Origin: Caldivirga sp. UBA161
Lineage (GTDB): Archaea > Thermoproteota > Thermoprotei > Thermoproteales > Thermocladiaceae
NCBI RefSeq assembly: GCF_002506515.1
Contig: NZ_DAXS01000011.1
Coordinates: 1 to 49,538, forward strand
Length of the DNA: 49,538 nucleotides
Direction of reading: 5' to 3'
The notes below the pieces were generated by a model. The model had not been told where the DNA came from and did no database searches. It was given only the letters and a program-made list of their open reading frames with translations. A program made the translations under genes and the position numbers. Below, piece after piece: positions 15,203 to 24,296 of this stretch. How positions within the stretch are numbered: position 1 is the stretch's first letter; each line of letters begins with the position of its first letter.

Positions 15203-18200
15203 GTGAGTAGTGCTAGGAGGGATTCTCAAACATCATTACTGCCATTACCGATACTACGAGCGGAGGATTCAGGAGGATACATAGCCAGTGAGGATAGGTG
15301 GGCTCTCGTTGAATCATACGTGAGGAGTTACGGGTTAGCTAGGCATCAGATAGATTCATTCAATGATTTCGTAGATAGGAAGCTTAAGGAGATAGTCCAG
15401 GAATTCAACATAGATTTAGGTGATGTTAAGGTTAAGTTCATTGATGTTGAGGTGGGGAAGCCGAGGTTTAAGGAGCCCACTGGGGTGGAGAACGTAATAT
15501 ACCCAATGGAGGCTAGGTTAAGGAACATAACCTACGCAGCACCCATGCGGCTTAAAGTCATGCTTTACATAAATGGTGAGGAATACACTGAGACTGTCCC
15601 CCTAGGTGACTTACCCATAATGGTTAAGTCAAAGTACTGTAACCTATATGGCCTAAAGCCACAGGCCATAGTTAGGAAGCTTGAGGACCCAAATGACCCA
15701 GGTGGCTACTTCATAATTAACGGTAGTGAGAGGGTTGTGGTTTCCCAGGAGGATCTAGCCCTTAATAAGCCAATATATGATTACGATGAGAGGGGAGCCA
15801 CTAGGATACCTAGGGCTAAGATAATATCCATGGGTCCAGGCTACAGGACTACTGTGGTGGTTGAGTATCATAAGGATGGTGTGATTTACGTCCAGATACC
15901 TAAGATACCCACTAGGATGCCATTCCCAGTGGTTATGAGGGCCCTCGGCCTTGAGAAGGACCAGGACATTGCCCTAGCCGTAAGCGATAATGATGAGGTA
16001 CAGAGGGAGTTGCTTGCATCATTTGAGATGGCTATTCAAATAGCGCCAACGGTTGATGAGGCTAGGGATTACATAGGTAGGAGGATTGTGCTTGGCCACC
16101 CAAGGGAGATAAGGATTCAGAGGGCCCTTGAGTACCTTGATAAGTACTTCCTCCCCCACCTAGGCACCACACCTGATGATAAGGTTAGGTTAAGTAAGGC
16201 TATTGAACTTGGCCAAGCGGTGGCAGGTGTCATCGAGCTTTACAAGGGTTGGAGGCAGCCTGATGATAAGGACCACATGTCTAATAAGAGGGTTAGGTTA
16301 GTGGGTGACCTACTGGCGCAATTATTTAGGTCAATATTTGCGCAGTTTGTTCAGGATCTTAGGAATCAATTGGAGAAGCAGTATTCAAGGGGTAAGATAC
16401 CTGAGTTAAGAACAATAGTTAGGGCTGATATAATTAGTGATAGGCTTAAGCACGCCTTATCAACAGGTAATTGGGTTGGCGGTAAGACTGGGGTTACTCA
16501 GATGCTTGATAGGACTAATTACATTTCAACAATAAGCCACCTAAGGAGGGTTGTATCCTCACTAAGTAGGACGCAGCCGCACTTTGAGGCAAGGGACCTT
16601 CATCCAACCCAATGGGGTAGGTTATGTGCCATAGAGACCCCTGAGGGGCAGAACTGTGGTTTAGTTAAGAACATGGCCCTTATGGCTACCGTAACCGTGG
16701 GTGTTGATGAGGCCAGTGTGGAGGCTATGTTGAGGGAAATGGGTGTTATTAATGTTCTTGACGCCAGGAGGAATGAGATTAAGGGAGCTAACGTTATACT
16801 CAATGGTAGGTTAATAGGCGTTCATAGGGATCCGCAGGCGCTTGTGAATGCCATTAGGGAGGCTAGGAGGAGGGGAGATATTAATGGTGAGATTAATGTT
16901 GGCTACATTGAGAAGCTTAATGAAGTTAGGGTTAACTGCGATGGTGGTAGGTTAAGGAGGCCATTATTAATTATAAGTAATGGTAAGTTAAGGTTAACTA
17001 AGGAGCATATTGAGAAGTTGAGGAGTGGGGAGTGGACTTGGGATGACTTGGTTAAGAATGGTATAGTGGAGTACCTTGATGCTGATGAGGAGGAGAACGC
17101 CATTGTAACCATAGGTGATACTAAGGATGTTGACTTAAGCAAGTACACCCACATGGAGATTATACCAAGCATAATGCTGGGTGCCGTGGCTCACATAATA
17201 CCTTACTCTGAGCATAATCAATCGCCCAGGAACATTTACGAGGCAGCCATGGCTAAGCAATCCCTCGGATTCCCCTACTCAAACTACAGGTATAGGATTG
17301 ATAGTAGAGGGCATTTATTACTCTACCCTGAGAGGCCTCTAGTAACCACAAGGGGCCTTGAGTTAATAGGCTACAGTATGAGGCCATCAGGCCAAAACGC
17401 AGTGCTTGCGTTAGTATCATTCATGGGCTATAGTATAGAGGACGCGGTCATGATTAATAAGGCAGCCATAGAGAGGGGTATGTTTAGAAGCATCTTCTAC
17501 AGATCATATGAAACTGAGGCCATGAGGTACCCCATGGGTGAGAACGATAGGATAACAATACCACCACCCACTGTTAGAGATTATAGGGGTGCTGAGGCCT
17601 ACGCTCACCTGGATGAGGATGGCATAGTGCCGCCGGAGGTCTTCGTTTCAAGTAAGGAGGTTTTAATAGGTAAGATAAGCCCACCAAGGTTCTATAGTGC
17701 ATTAGCCGAGAGCCAACTTGCCGGTGAGTGGAAGGATAATTCAATAACAGTGAGGAGGGGTGAGAAGGGTATTGTTGACCAAGTGCTAATAACTGAAAGC
17801 AGTGAGGGCTTTAAGCTAATTAAGGTTAAGGTTAGGGAACTTAGGATACCTGAGTTAGGTGATAAGTTCGCTTCGAGGCATGGGCAGAAGGGTGTGGTGG
17901 GTATGATAGTGCCTATGGAGGACATGCCCTTCACTGAGAATGGTATAACGCCGGATGTGGTGATTAATCCTCATGCCTTACCAAGCAGGATGACTATTGG
18001 GCAATTGCTTGAAGCCATAGCAGGCAAAACCGCTGCACTATACGGTACACTTGTTGATGCAACGCCCTTTGAGGGTGTTCCTGAGAGTACGATTAGGAGC
18101 ATGTTGATGAAGGCAGGGTACAGGTGGAGTGGTAGGGAGACAATGTACAGTGGATTAATGGGCACTAGGCTTGACGCAGACATATTCATTGGGGTGGTGT

Positions 18201-18598
18201 ACTACCAGAAGCTACACCACATGGTTGCCGATAAGATACACGCCAGGGCAACTGGACCAATGCAGATACTTACTAGGCAGCCAACGGAGGGTAGGTCGAG
18301 GGAGGGTGGGTTGAGGCTTGGTGAAATGGAGAGGGATGTTTTAATAGCCCATGGAGCTGCTGCGCTGCTTCATGAGAGGATGGTTGAGTCAAGTGATAAG
18401 TACACGATGTATGTGTGTGAGGACTGCGGCATGATGGCTTGGTGGGATGACTTTAAGAAGAGGCCAATATGCCCAATACACGGTGATAAGGGGAGGATAG
18501 CTAAGGTCATTGTACCCTACGCCTTCAAGCTACTGCTACAGGAGTTAATAAGCCTAGGCATATACCCAAGGCTTAAGCTCTCTGAGCCAATAGGGTAA
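15203..18598 (+). CDS. rpoB: DNA-directed RNA polymerase subunit Rpo2 (RpoB)
   Basis: Second-largest RNA polymerase subunit, here a single 1131-residue chain rather than the split B'/B'' of many euryarchaea. Landmarks in order: the N-terminal YVRSYGLARHQIDSFNDF, the GGYFIINGSERV fork region, ETPEGQNCGLVKN, the NQSPRNIYEAAMAKQ loop, ELGDKFASRHGQKGV, and the C-terminal RQPTEGRSREGGLRLGEMERD hybrid-binding segment. The C-terminal zinc site is CEDC (about 1072-1075) followed by CPIH, with His in place of the last Cys. Start is GTG 15203. Neither rpoH upstream nor rpoA1 downstream is present; instead a HemK-like gene overlaps the stop (TAATG). Confidence 0.97.
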   Translation: MSSARRDSQTSLLPLPILRAEDSGGYIASEDRWALVESYVRSYGLARHQIDSFNDFVDRKLKEIVQEFNIDLGDVKVKFIDVEVGKPRFKEPTGVENVIYPMEARLRNITYAAPMRLKVMLYINGEEYTETVPLGDLPIMVKSKYCNLYGLKPQAIVRKLEDPNDPGGYFIINGSERVVVSQEDLALNKPIYDYDERGATRIPRAKIISMGPGYRTTVVVEYHKDGVIYVQIPKIPTRMPFPVVMRALGLEKDQDIALAVSDNDEVQRELLASFEMAIQIAPTVDEARDYIGRRIVLGHPREIRIQRALEYLDKYFLPHLGTTPDDKVRLSKAIELGQAVAGVIELYKGWRQPDDKDHMSNKRVRLVGDLLAQLFRSIFAQFVQDLRNQLEKQYSRGKIPELRTIVRADIISDRLKHALSTGNWVGGKTGVTQMLDRTNYISTISHLRRVVSSLSRTQPHFEARDLHPTQWGRLCAIETPEGQNCGLVKNMALMATVTVGVDEASVEAMLREMGVINVLDARRNEIKGANVILNGRLIGVHRDPQALVNAIREARRRGDINGEINVGYIEKLNEVRVNCDGGRLRRPLLIISNGKLRLTKEHIEKLRSGEWTWDDLVKNGIVEYLDADEEENAIVTIGDTKDVDLSKYTHMEIIPSIMLGAVAHIIPYSEHNQSPRNIYEAAMAKQSLGFPYSNYRYRIDSRGHLLLYPERPLVTTRGLELIGYSMRPSGQNAVLALVSFMGYSIEDAVMINKAAIERGMFRSIFYRSYETEAMRYPMGENDRITIPPPTVRDYRGAEAYAHLDEDGIVPPEVFVSSKEVLIGKISPPRFYSALAESQLAGEWKDNSITVRRGEKGIVDQVLITESSEGFKLIKVKVRELRIPELGDKFASRHGQKGVVGMIVPMEDMPFTENGITPDVVINPHALPSRMTIGQLLEAIAGKTAALYGTLVDATPFEGVPESTIRSMLMKAGYRWSGRETMYSGLMGTRLDADIFIGVVYYQKLHHMVADKIHARATGPMQILTRQPTEGRSREGGLRLGEMERDVLIAHGAAALLHERMVESSDKYTMYVCEDCGMMAWWDDFKKRPICPIHGDKGRIAKVIVPYAFKLLLQELISLGIYPRLKLSEPIG

Positions 18599-19203
18599 TG
18601 GGCTACTTCCCAAACTTCACCTATAGCCCATCAGACGACACTCATCAAACACTCAACGTTACCCTAGCCTTACTTAAATTAAGGAGTAGGTACGACTACT
18701 TCATTGAGGTGGGGAGTGGTTCAGGCTACATAATAATTAATGTAGCCAAGAGGTTTAATTCATTTAAGAAATTAATTGCAACTGATATCAACTGCACTGC
18801 CGTTAGGGAGACAATTAAGCGTGCTGAGGATGAGGGTATTTATATTGATGCAGCCTGCTGCAACCTTACTGACTGCTTAAGGAGTCTTAGTAATTCATTA
18901 ATAGTATTCAACACACCATACTTAACCTGCAGTAATGATGAGTTAAGTAGCGGTGACCCAGCCTACGTGTCAATTTGCAGGAACTACAGGGGTGATGTCT
19001 TAGCGGACTTATTTAACATTATTAAGACAGGATGCTGCGAATTCATCCTCACAGTTAGTGGTGATGGGTTAGAGTTCTTGTCATCTTTAATTAGGGGTAT
19101 TGAGCCATTATACTTCATTGACGCCCTCTTCAATAGCCACATGTTTTTTGAAGATGTTGTAACACTGCATTTAATCCCTGGGATTAAGCAACCTCAACCA
19201 TGA
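18598..19203 (+). CDS. HemK/PrmC-like N5-glutamine methyltransferase-family protein
   Basis: Class I S-adenosylmethionine-dependent methyltransferase. FIEVGSGSGYIIINVA is motif I (residues 36-51), IATDINCTAV the acidic loop, and NTPYLTC replaces the family NPPY at the catalytic position. Archaeal/eukaryotic relatives (Mtq2/HemK2) methylate the Gln of the GGQ motif in release factor 1; that role is likely but the Thr in NTPY is a change worth noting. The 201-residue chain has about nine cysteines, more than usual. Its ATG overlaps the rpoB stop, so it is translationally coupled to rpoB. Its 3' end overlaps the convergent PhoU-like gene by 20 bases. Confidence 0.8.
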   Translation: MGYFPNFTYSPSDDTHQTLNVTLALLKLRSRYDYFIEVGSGSGYIIINVAKRFNSFKKLIATDINCTAVRETIKRAEDEGIYIDAACCNLTDCLRSLSNSLIVFNTPYLTCSNDELSSGDPAYVSICRNYRGDVLADLFNIIKTGCCEFILTVSGDGLEFLSSLIRGIEPLYFIDALFNSHMFFEDVVTLHLIPGIKQPQP

Positions 19204-20233
19204 TGTTTAACAGCGCTTCCCCAATATCTGAAATATACTCAAGCATCCTGGCTATGCTATATAGGACTGAGTCGAATGAAGCTATTATTGTTGGTGATGT
19301 TTCATATTCCCTTAAACTTCCCTGAAGTCCACGAACCTCACGCGCCTTCTCCCTAGCTAAGTCTATTAGGTTATTGATTTCATTAATATTATTAGTCATT
19401 TGGGATGAAATCGTCTTACTTAACACGCCTATTAACTCCATTACCTTATCCACGTATTCAATCACCTTATCCCTCTGCTCCTTAGGAATACCCATAATGT
19501 ATTGCTGACCCACCTGTAGTAGTTCATTAGCTATCTGAACTATGTGGTCTGAAAGCCTCTCAAGCGACTTATTTATTAGAGCGTAGTCAAGTATTGTCCT
19601 TGGGTCCTTAATCCCAGACATTGAGGCGTAGTAACTGCTTGTAGTCAGCTTCTTAAGTATCCTATTAAGGAGCCAGTAGAATCTATCAACCTCATTATCC
19701 CTCTCCACTATGTCAACTAGGATGTTCTTATCCACAGTACTTAACGCAACCTTAATGTCATCCAGCATGCTCTCAATAACCCTAATAATCTTCAACACTA
19801 TATCACTTATGCTTATGTCACCAGGTATGTTAATGAGGTTCTGGAGTGTTAACGTATTCCTACCCTCATCAACTATCTCAACCCCGGTTAACTTCCTCCT
19901 TGCAACATCCTTAATATCCTTCTTTAATCCTATGGTGTTTTGGTTAAAGAATAGCTTAAACACATCATAACCAGCGAGGTAGTAGCCTAGGGTTACCCTA
20001 GTTAACCTATCACCCTTAGCTAATTCCTCAGTGACTTCGATCTTAGCCTCAGTGTAGGATGGCTTAATAGCCTTCTTAGGAACAAGTAGGAGTGACATAT
20101 CCCTCTGGGGTAGTAGCACAACCTCATCACCCGGTTGAAGGTTTAGTTGCCTAGCCCACTCCTTAGGTAACGACACTATTAAGGTTGAACCACCTGTTAA
20201 TTGTATCCTCCTGGACTCGGACTCCAGCGCCAC
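19184..20233 (-). CDS. PhoU-family regulator with N-terminal AbrB domain
   Basis: Likely phosphate-uptake or signalling regulator. Residues 1-55 are an AbrB/SpoVT swapped-hairpin DNA-binding domain (RRIQLTGGSTLIVSLPKEWARQLNLQPGDEVVLLP), and residues about 115-345 form two PhoU-type three-helix repeats with the E-D-x-x-D-type metal patches (VERDNEVDRFYWLLNR and SLERLSDHIVQIANE). This AbrB-PhoU architecture is archaeal. Start is GTG at 20233, a few bases after the predicted start of transcription from AAATATTTATAG on the minus strand (20262-20275). No phosphate transporter is adjacent. Confidence 0.88.
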   Translation of the reverse strand: MALESESRRIQLTGGSTLIVSLPKEWARQLNLQPGDEVVLLPQRDMSLLLVPKKAIKPSYTEAKIEVTEELAKGDRLTRVTLGYYLAGYDVFKLFFNQNTIGLKKDIKDVARRKLTGVEIVDEGRNTLTLQNLINIPGDISISDIVLKIIRVIESMLDDIKVALSTVDKNILVDIVERDNEVDRFYWLLNRILKKLTTSSYYASMSGIKDPRTILDYALINKSLERLSDHIVQIANELLQVGQQYIMGIPKEQRDKVIEYVDKVMELIGVLSKTISSQMTNNINEINNLIDLAREKAREVRGLQGSLREYETSPTIIASFDSVLYSIARMLEYISDIGEALLNIMVEVA

Positions 20234-20261
20234 TATAGGTCACATTACCTACTTCACTCAC

Positions 20262-20275
20262 CTATAAATATTTTA
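20262..20275 (-). promoter_or_regulatory. TATA box of the AbrB-PhoU gene
   Basis: AAAATATTTATAGG on the minus strand, about 30-40 bases before the GTG start. Confidence 0.5.
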
Positions 20276-20414
20276 TGCTTAATACTCTAAATCAATTGCT
20301 AATCGATAATTAACATTCACTTATATTAAAAACTTACACCTAAATATTACACATTACACCACAGCGCCCTATTTTAAACGAGGAGGTTATTACCACCACT
20401 GTTTAAATAAACAC

Positions 20415-20870
20415 ATGGAGGTTCAGATTGTTAAGGAGGAGCAGCAGGTAGTTAATAATCCACCTAATATAGGTAGGGAAATCACTGAGCTCGAGAAGTC
20501 CTTAAGGAGGATAATAAGTAGCCTAGTGATAACAGGTAGTAAGGATATTGATAGGGAACCGCCCATAGATATATATGAAGATGGGGATAAGGTTATAGTG
20601 CTCTTCGATATGCCTGGTGTACGTAAGGAGCAGATTAAGTTGAGGATTGGTATGAATTATATTGAGGTTAATGTTGAGCCCGCAGCTTACATAGCAACAG
20701 GTAAGCCAGTACTACTCGAGAGGTTTAGTAACTATAAGCTACGTAGAAGGGTTGAGTTACCATTTAACGTGAAGCTTGATGATGTTAAGGCGTATTACAA
20801 GGATGGTGTACTGCAGGTTCACTTAACTAAGTTACCAGGTTATAATACAGCTGAGGTTGCTATTGAATAA
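20415..20870 (+). CDS. Small heat shock protein, Hsp20/alpha-crystallin family
   Basis: ATP-independent chaperone. Residues about 50-150 form the alpha-crystallin domain: PPIDIYEDGDKVIVLFDMPGV begins it, and LRRRVELPFNVKLDDVKAYYKDGVLQVHL is the classic dimer-forming A-x-x-x-n-GVL signature. The N-terminal 45 residues are helical and variable, as usual. The C-terminal I-x-I anchor is weak (AEVAIE). A TATA-like ATTTTAAAC at 20371-20379 precedes the start. It is a single gene, divergent from the PhoU gene. Confidence 0.92.
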   Translation: MEVQIVKEEQQVVNNPPNIGREITELEKSLRRIISSLVITGSKDIDREPPIDIYEDGDKVIVLFDMPGVRKEQIKLRIGMNYIEVNVEPAAYIATGKPVLLERFSNYKLRRRVELPFNVKLDDVKAYYKDGVLQVHLTKLPGYNTAEVAIE

Positions 20871-20958
20871 TTAATTAATTATAGAGCTAATGTTCATTAC
20901 TTAAACTAGTACTTTAATGCCGCTGGCAAAGCCTTATGATGATATTTATTTTGCTTAA

Positions 20959-20971
20959 ACCTTTAAAAAGG
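20959..20971 (+). promoter_or_regulatory. TATA box of the glycosyltransferase pair
   Basis: ACCTTTAAAAAGG about 27 bases before the ATG at 20992, suited to leaderless transcription. Confidence 0.55.
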
Positions 20972-20991
20972 GCTATAGATTCTGCTAATGA

Positions 20992-21570
20992 ATGCGCATT
21001 ATAGGATTCTCATGGGAGTATCCTAGGATAGGTTCACCGTTAACTGACCTTCAATACCTAGTAGCATCACTCTCATCAGCACTTAAGGCGCTGGGGCATG
21101 AGGTAATTATTATTACACAGGGAAGTAGCCAAACTCCTGACTTTGATAGAGTCAAGGTCATTAGTGTTGGCTTACCCATTAAGGATTACCCAAATGTTGT
21201 GTCATATGGCCTCAGTTCATCAATACAGGTTGTCGCTAATATGAGGTATAAGGTTAATGGTGAATTCAATAAAATAGTATGCTTCGAGTGGGGTGGATGT
21301 ATAATGGGGTTATTGGCTAAGGCGACTCAACCATGCTGCCTAAACGCTGAGGTGAATTGCATAGCACTTTCCACTGAGTATGAGCGTGGTGACCCTGACA
21401 GCGATATTATTGGTTCATCAATAGCAAGCATTGAGGGGTGGGTTTTCAGGCAGTGCGATAGGGTTTATGGACTTAAACAGAGGACAGTGGATGATTTTAA
21501 GAGCAGATTCAATATAAGTGCTGATTACGTACCAGCAATCGATGAGTTAGCTAGGGTGATAACGAAATGA
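20992..21570 (+). CDS. Stand-alone GT-B N-terminal-like domain
   Basis: A 192-residue protein matching only the first Rossmann half of a GT-B glycosyltransferase or glycogen synthase. It begins IIGFSWEYPRIGSPLTDLQYLVASLSSALKALGHEV, clearly paralogous to SWEYPPHIVGGLGRHVYYI of the next gene, but the glycine-rich loop GGL is changed to GSPL. The nucleotide-sugar-binding C-terminal half is absent. The frame closes cleanly in an ATGA overlap with the full-length glycosyltransferase, and the TATA box is good, so it is probably a functional partner or regulator rather than a truncated relic. It has seven cysteines. Confidence 0.75.
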   Translation: MRIIGFSWEYPRIGSPLTDLQYLVASLSSALKALGHEVIIITQGSSQTPDFDRVKVISVGLPIKDYPNVVSYGLSSSIQVVANMRYKVNGEFNKIVCFEWGGCIMGLLAKATQPCCLNAEVNCIALSTEYERGDPDSDIIGSSIASIEGWVFRQCDRVYGLKQRTVDDFKSRFNISADYVPAIDELARVITK

Positions 21571-22730
21571 GGGTTCTACACCTCTCCTGGGAGTACCCAC
21601 CACACATAGTTGGTGGCTTAGGTAGGCACGTATACTATATAACTCATGAACTCATTAGGCTGGGTGTTAAGATTGACGTAGCCACAGTGGGTTATGAGGA
21701 CACCCATGTTATTGATGAGGGTGTTAACGTACACTTGATTGATGCATTCAAGGTCAGGGTACCTGACTTCACATCATGGGTACACTCATTCAACATATTC
21801 ATGATGATGGATTTAAGCCACATAAGTGATGTTGATGCAATCCACGTGCATGACTGGTTAACGGCACCAGCGGGTATAGTGCTTAAGCATAGGTTTAAGG
21901 TACCCTTAATAGCCACAATACACGCCACAGAGTACGGTAGGAGGGGTGGGTTACATAGCCTTGAGTCAAGGCACATTCATGAGTGGGAGTGGTTACTTGC
22001 CTACGAGGCCTGGAAGGTTATAGTGTGCAGTAGCTATATGGCTAATGAGGTGAAGAGTGTGCTTGGTGTGCCTGGTGATAAGATAGTTATGATACCTAAC
22101 GGCATAGATAAGGCGTTACTCAGCTTTAAGCCTAAGTATGACCGCTCCAGGTACGCTTACCCCTGGGAGCTATTAATAGTCTTCTACGGTAGATTAGTCT
22201 ACGAGAAGGGGCCTGATTCAGTAATTAGGGCCTTCGCTAAGTTACTGGGTAGAATTAGCAATATTAAGCTCATAATAATTGGCGATGGGCCAATGAGGGA
22301 GTATTTAGTTAACCTGGCTAATCAACTTGGGTTAGGTAGTAAGGTTTACTTCACAGGTAAGGTGAGTGATGATGAGTTATACAGCATAATAGCCCACTCA
22401 AACCTAGTTATATTACCAAGTAGGTATGAGCCATTCGGCATAAGTGCACTTGAGGCCATGGCGCTTGGTAAGCCATTAATAGCAACAAATAGGGGTGGGC
22501 CAACAGACTTCATTAGGCATATGGAGAATGGAGTGCTAATTAACCCAGATAACCCTGATGAAATAGCCTACTACGCTGAAATGCTGCTTAAGGATGAGGG
22601 CCTAGCCCATAGGTTAGCCAATGAGGCTAAGGGAACAATAATGAAGGGGTACACTTGGGATATAATAGCTAAGAGGACTTATGAGCTTTATAAAGCAATC
22701 ATTGAGGAGAGGACTAAGGTTAACTGGTGA
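21567..22730 (+). CDS. Glycosyltransferase, GT4/glycogen-synthase-like (GT-B fold)
   Basis: Transfers a sugar from a nucleotide sugar to an unknown acceptor; candidates include glycogen/alpha-glucan, glycolipid or surface glycan. The N-terminal domain carries SWEYPPHIVGGLGRHVYYI and HVHDWLTAPAG; the C-terminal domain carries VFYGRLVYEKGPD, the IIGDGPMREYL strand, and SRYEPFGISALEAMALGKP, which contains the E-x7-E donor-binding signature of GT4. Length 387 is typical. It is coupled to the half-domain gene by ATGA and converges with the SGNH hydrolase. The SWEYPP start is shared with archaeal glycogen-synthase-like enzymes. Confidence 0.9.
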   Translation: MRVLHLSWEYPPHIVGGLGRHVYYITHELIRLGVKIDVATVGYEDTHVIDEGVNVHLIDAFKVRVPDFTSWVHSFNIFMMMDLSHISDVDAIHVHDWLTAPAGIVLKHRFKVPLIATIHATEYGRRGGLHSLESRHIHEWEWLLAYEAWKVIVCSSYMANEVKSVLGVPGDKIVMIPNGIDKALLSFKPKYDRSRYAYPWELLIVFYGRLVYEKGPDSVIRAFAKLLGRISNIKLIIIGDGPMREYLVNLANQLGLGSKVYFTGKVSDDELYSIIAHSNLVILPSRYEPFGISALEAMALGKPLIATNRGGPTDFIRHMENGVLINPDNPDEIAYYAEMLLKDEGLAHRLANEAKGTIMKGYTWDIIAKRTYELYKAIIEERTKVNW

Positions 22731-22735
22731 GGGCG

Positions 22736-23377
22736 TTAGCCAAGAAGCTTATCGTAAATCCTCAACGCAATAAGCATATGCCCCTTCCTAGTAGGGTGAA
22801 CCGCATCAGGAGCCAGAGCCTCCGGCTCAATGTAACTTAACCTTGCCTGGAACTCCTCATGAAGATTAATGAATAATGCCGAATACTCGGCACTAAGCTT
22901 CTCAACCCTCTTAACGTACTCAGGCACTAGTTGAAGCACTTTCCTCCTGAAGGTGTCTAAGTCATTAGCCTTGCTTACATAGAATGGTGACATTAGCAGT
23001 ATCACAGGGTTAATCCTCCTAATGGTTAAGTCAAGCACCTCACTGTACATTTTATAGTAATCATCAGGGGATAACCCTAAGTCACCTCCCAGGAACCTGT
23101 GAGCATCATTAATGCCTATTAGCACTGAAACAAGCCTTGGCTTAAGTGAAACCACATCATCCTCCCACCTCTCCTTAAGGTCACGTATAGTATTGCCACT
23201 AATTCCCTTATTAATTACGTTAAGCATTAATTCAGGGTGCTGTGAATCAACAATATCCTTAAAGAAGGCTACGTAGCCATTACCCAGGGGAGGGGCTACA
23301 TCCCTCCTACCACTATCAGTTATACTATCACCTATGAAGACTAATCTATCACCTGAATTAAAAGTGGCCTTAGCCAT
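22736..23377 (-). CDS. SGNH/GDSL-family hydrolase
   Basis: Esterase-type hydrolase. All four blocks are visible: FIGDSIT with nucleophile Ser18, NKGISGNT with the oxyanion Gly, IGINDAH with Asn90, and APDAVHPT with Asp191 and His194 of the catalytic triad. No signal peptide or membrane segment is seen, so it should act in the cytoplasm, perhaps removing acyl or acetyl groups from sugars or lipids. Its stop is five bases from that of the glycosyltransferase (convergent). Confidence 0.9.
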   Translation of the reverse strand: MAKATFNSGDRLVFIGDSITDSGRRDVAPPLGNGYVAFFKDIVDSQHPELMLNVINKGISGNTIRDLKERWEDDVVSLKPRLVSVLIGINDAHRFLGGDLGLSPDDYYKMYSEVLDLTIRRINPVILLMSPFYVSKANDLDTFRRKVLQLVPEYVKRVEKLSAEYSALFINLHEEFQARLSYIEPEALAPDAVHPTRKGHMLIALRIYDKLLG

Positions 23378-23457
23378 GAGTCTAGGTAAACTATACTGTA
23401 TTAAAGTATTACCTAAACCATTAAACGCTTAAATCAAGGCGCCTGCACCTCATAATA

Positions 23458-24228
23458 ATGAACAGTGGGGAGTGCCTAGAAGGCAGTAGGGAGGCTGCTT
23501 TAATACTCACTGGCAGTAGGCATGCAATAGCCTTCACGGGCGCCGGCATAAGTACTGAAAGCGGTATACCTGACTTCAGGGGTCCTCAGGGCCTTTGGAG
23601 GAGGTTTGATCCATCATTAGCATCAATTGATTACCTCAACACTAACCCCAAGGGCTTCTGGGAATTCTACATTGAGAGGTTTCGTGTACTTAATAGTGCG
23701 AAACCCAATAAGGCGCACTTGGCGTTAGCTGAATTGGAGAGGTTAGGTATTATTAAGTACGTGATAACTCAGAACATTGATAACCTCCATCAGTCAGCTG
23801 GGTCAATCAACGTAATTGAACTTCACGGTAATTACACTACAGTGTACTGTATGAGGTGTGGAGCCCAGTACCCGTTCACCTTAGCCTTAAGGAAGTATGA
23901 GGAGGGTGAGAACCCCCCAAGATGCTTAAAATGCGGTGGAATCCTTAGACCTAACGTAGTGCTCTTCGGTGAGCCTGTTAATGAAATTAACAGGGCCCTT
24001 GAGGTGGCTGCCTTAAGTGACGTAGTCCTTGTGGTTGGTTCATCATTAACAGTATACCCTGCAGCCTACATACCCCTTATGGTTAAGGAACATGGTGGTA
24101 AATTAATAATCATTAACCTGGAGCCCACTGATTACGATGATTACGCAGACATAGTACTACACTGCAGTGCCTCTGAGGCGTTAAGTGCAATACTTAATGA
24201 GGTTAAAGGTATTGTGGCTAATAAGTAG
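23458..24228 (+). CDS. NAD-dependent protein deacylase, Sir2 family
   Basis: Removes acetyl or other acyl groups from lysines using NAD; archaeal Sir2 acts on Alba and metabolic enzymes such as acyl-CoA synthetases. GAGIS is at 28-32 with IPDFRG following, QNID at 105-108, the catalytic His at 123 (ELHGN), and four zinc cysteines at 131, 134, 156 and 159. The C-terminal GSSLTVYPAA and INLEPT segments bind NAD. The 256-residue length is standard. It is the only gene in its transcript and converges on the M32 peptidase gene. Confidence 0.94.
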   Translation: MNSGECLEGSREAALILTGSRHAIAFTGAGISTESGIPDFRGPQGLWRRFDPSLASIDYLNTNPKGFWEFYIERFRVLNSAKPNKAHLALAELERLGIIKYVITQNIDNLHQSAGSINVIELHGNYTTVYCMRCGAQYPFTLALRKYEEGENPPRCLKCGGILRPNVVLFGEPVNEINRALEVAALSDVVLVVGSSLTVYPAAYIPLMVKEHGGKLIIINLEPTDYDDYADIVLHCSASEALSAILNEVKGIVANK

Positions 24229-24255
24229 TCGCTTGGCATTAAGAAATTTTAAGGA

Positions 24256-24284
24256 GTAATTATTATTTTTTATTTTAATTTAAG
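24256..24284. terminator. T/A-rich convergent terminator
   Basis: The 68-base gap between two convergent genes contains ATTATTATTTTTTATTTTAATTT, giving U-rich tails for both directions. Confidence 0.45.
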
Positions 24285-24296
24285 GCATATATGCTA

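Noticed and set aside
16600..18189. Several minus-strand open frames opposite rpoB
   Set aside because: They arise from the codon bias of the strongly conserved rpoB coding strand and have no own signals.
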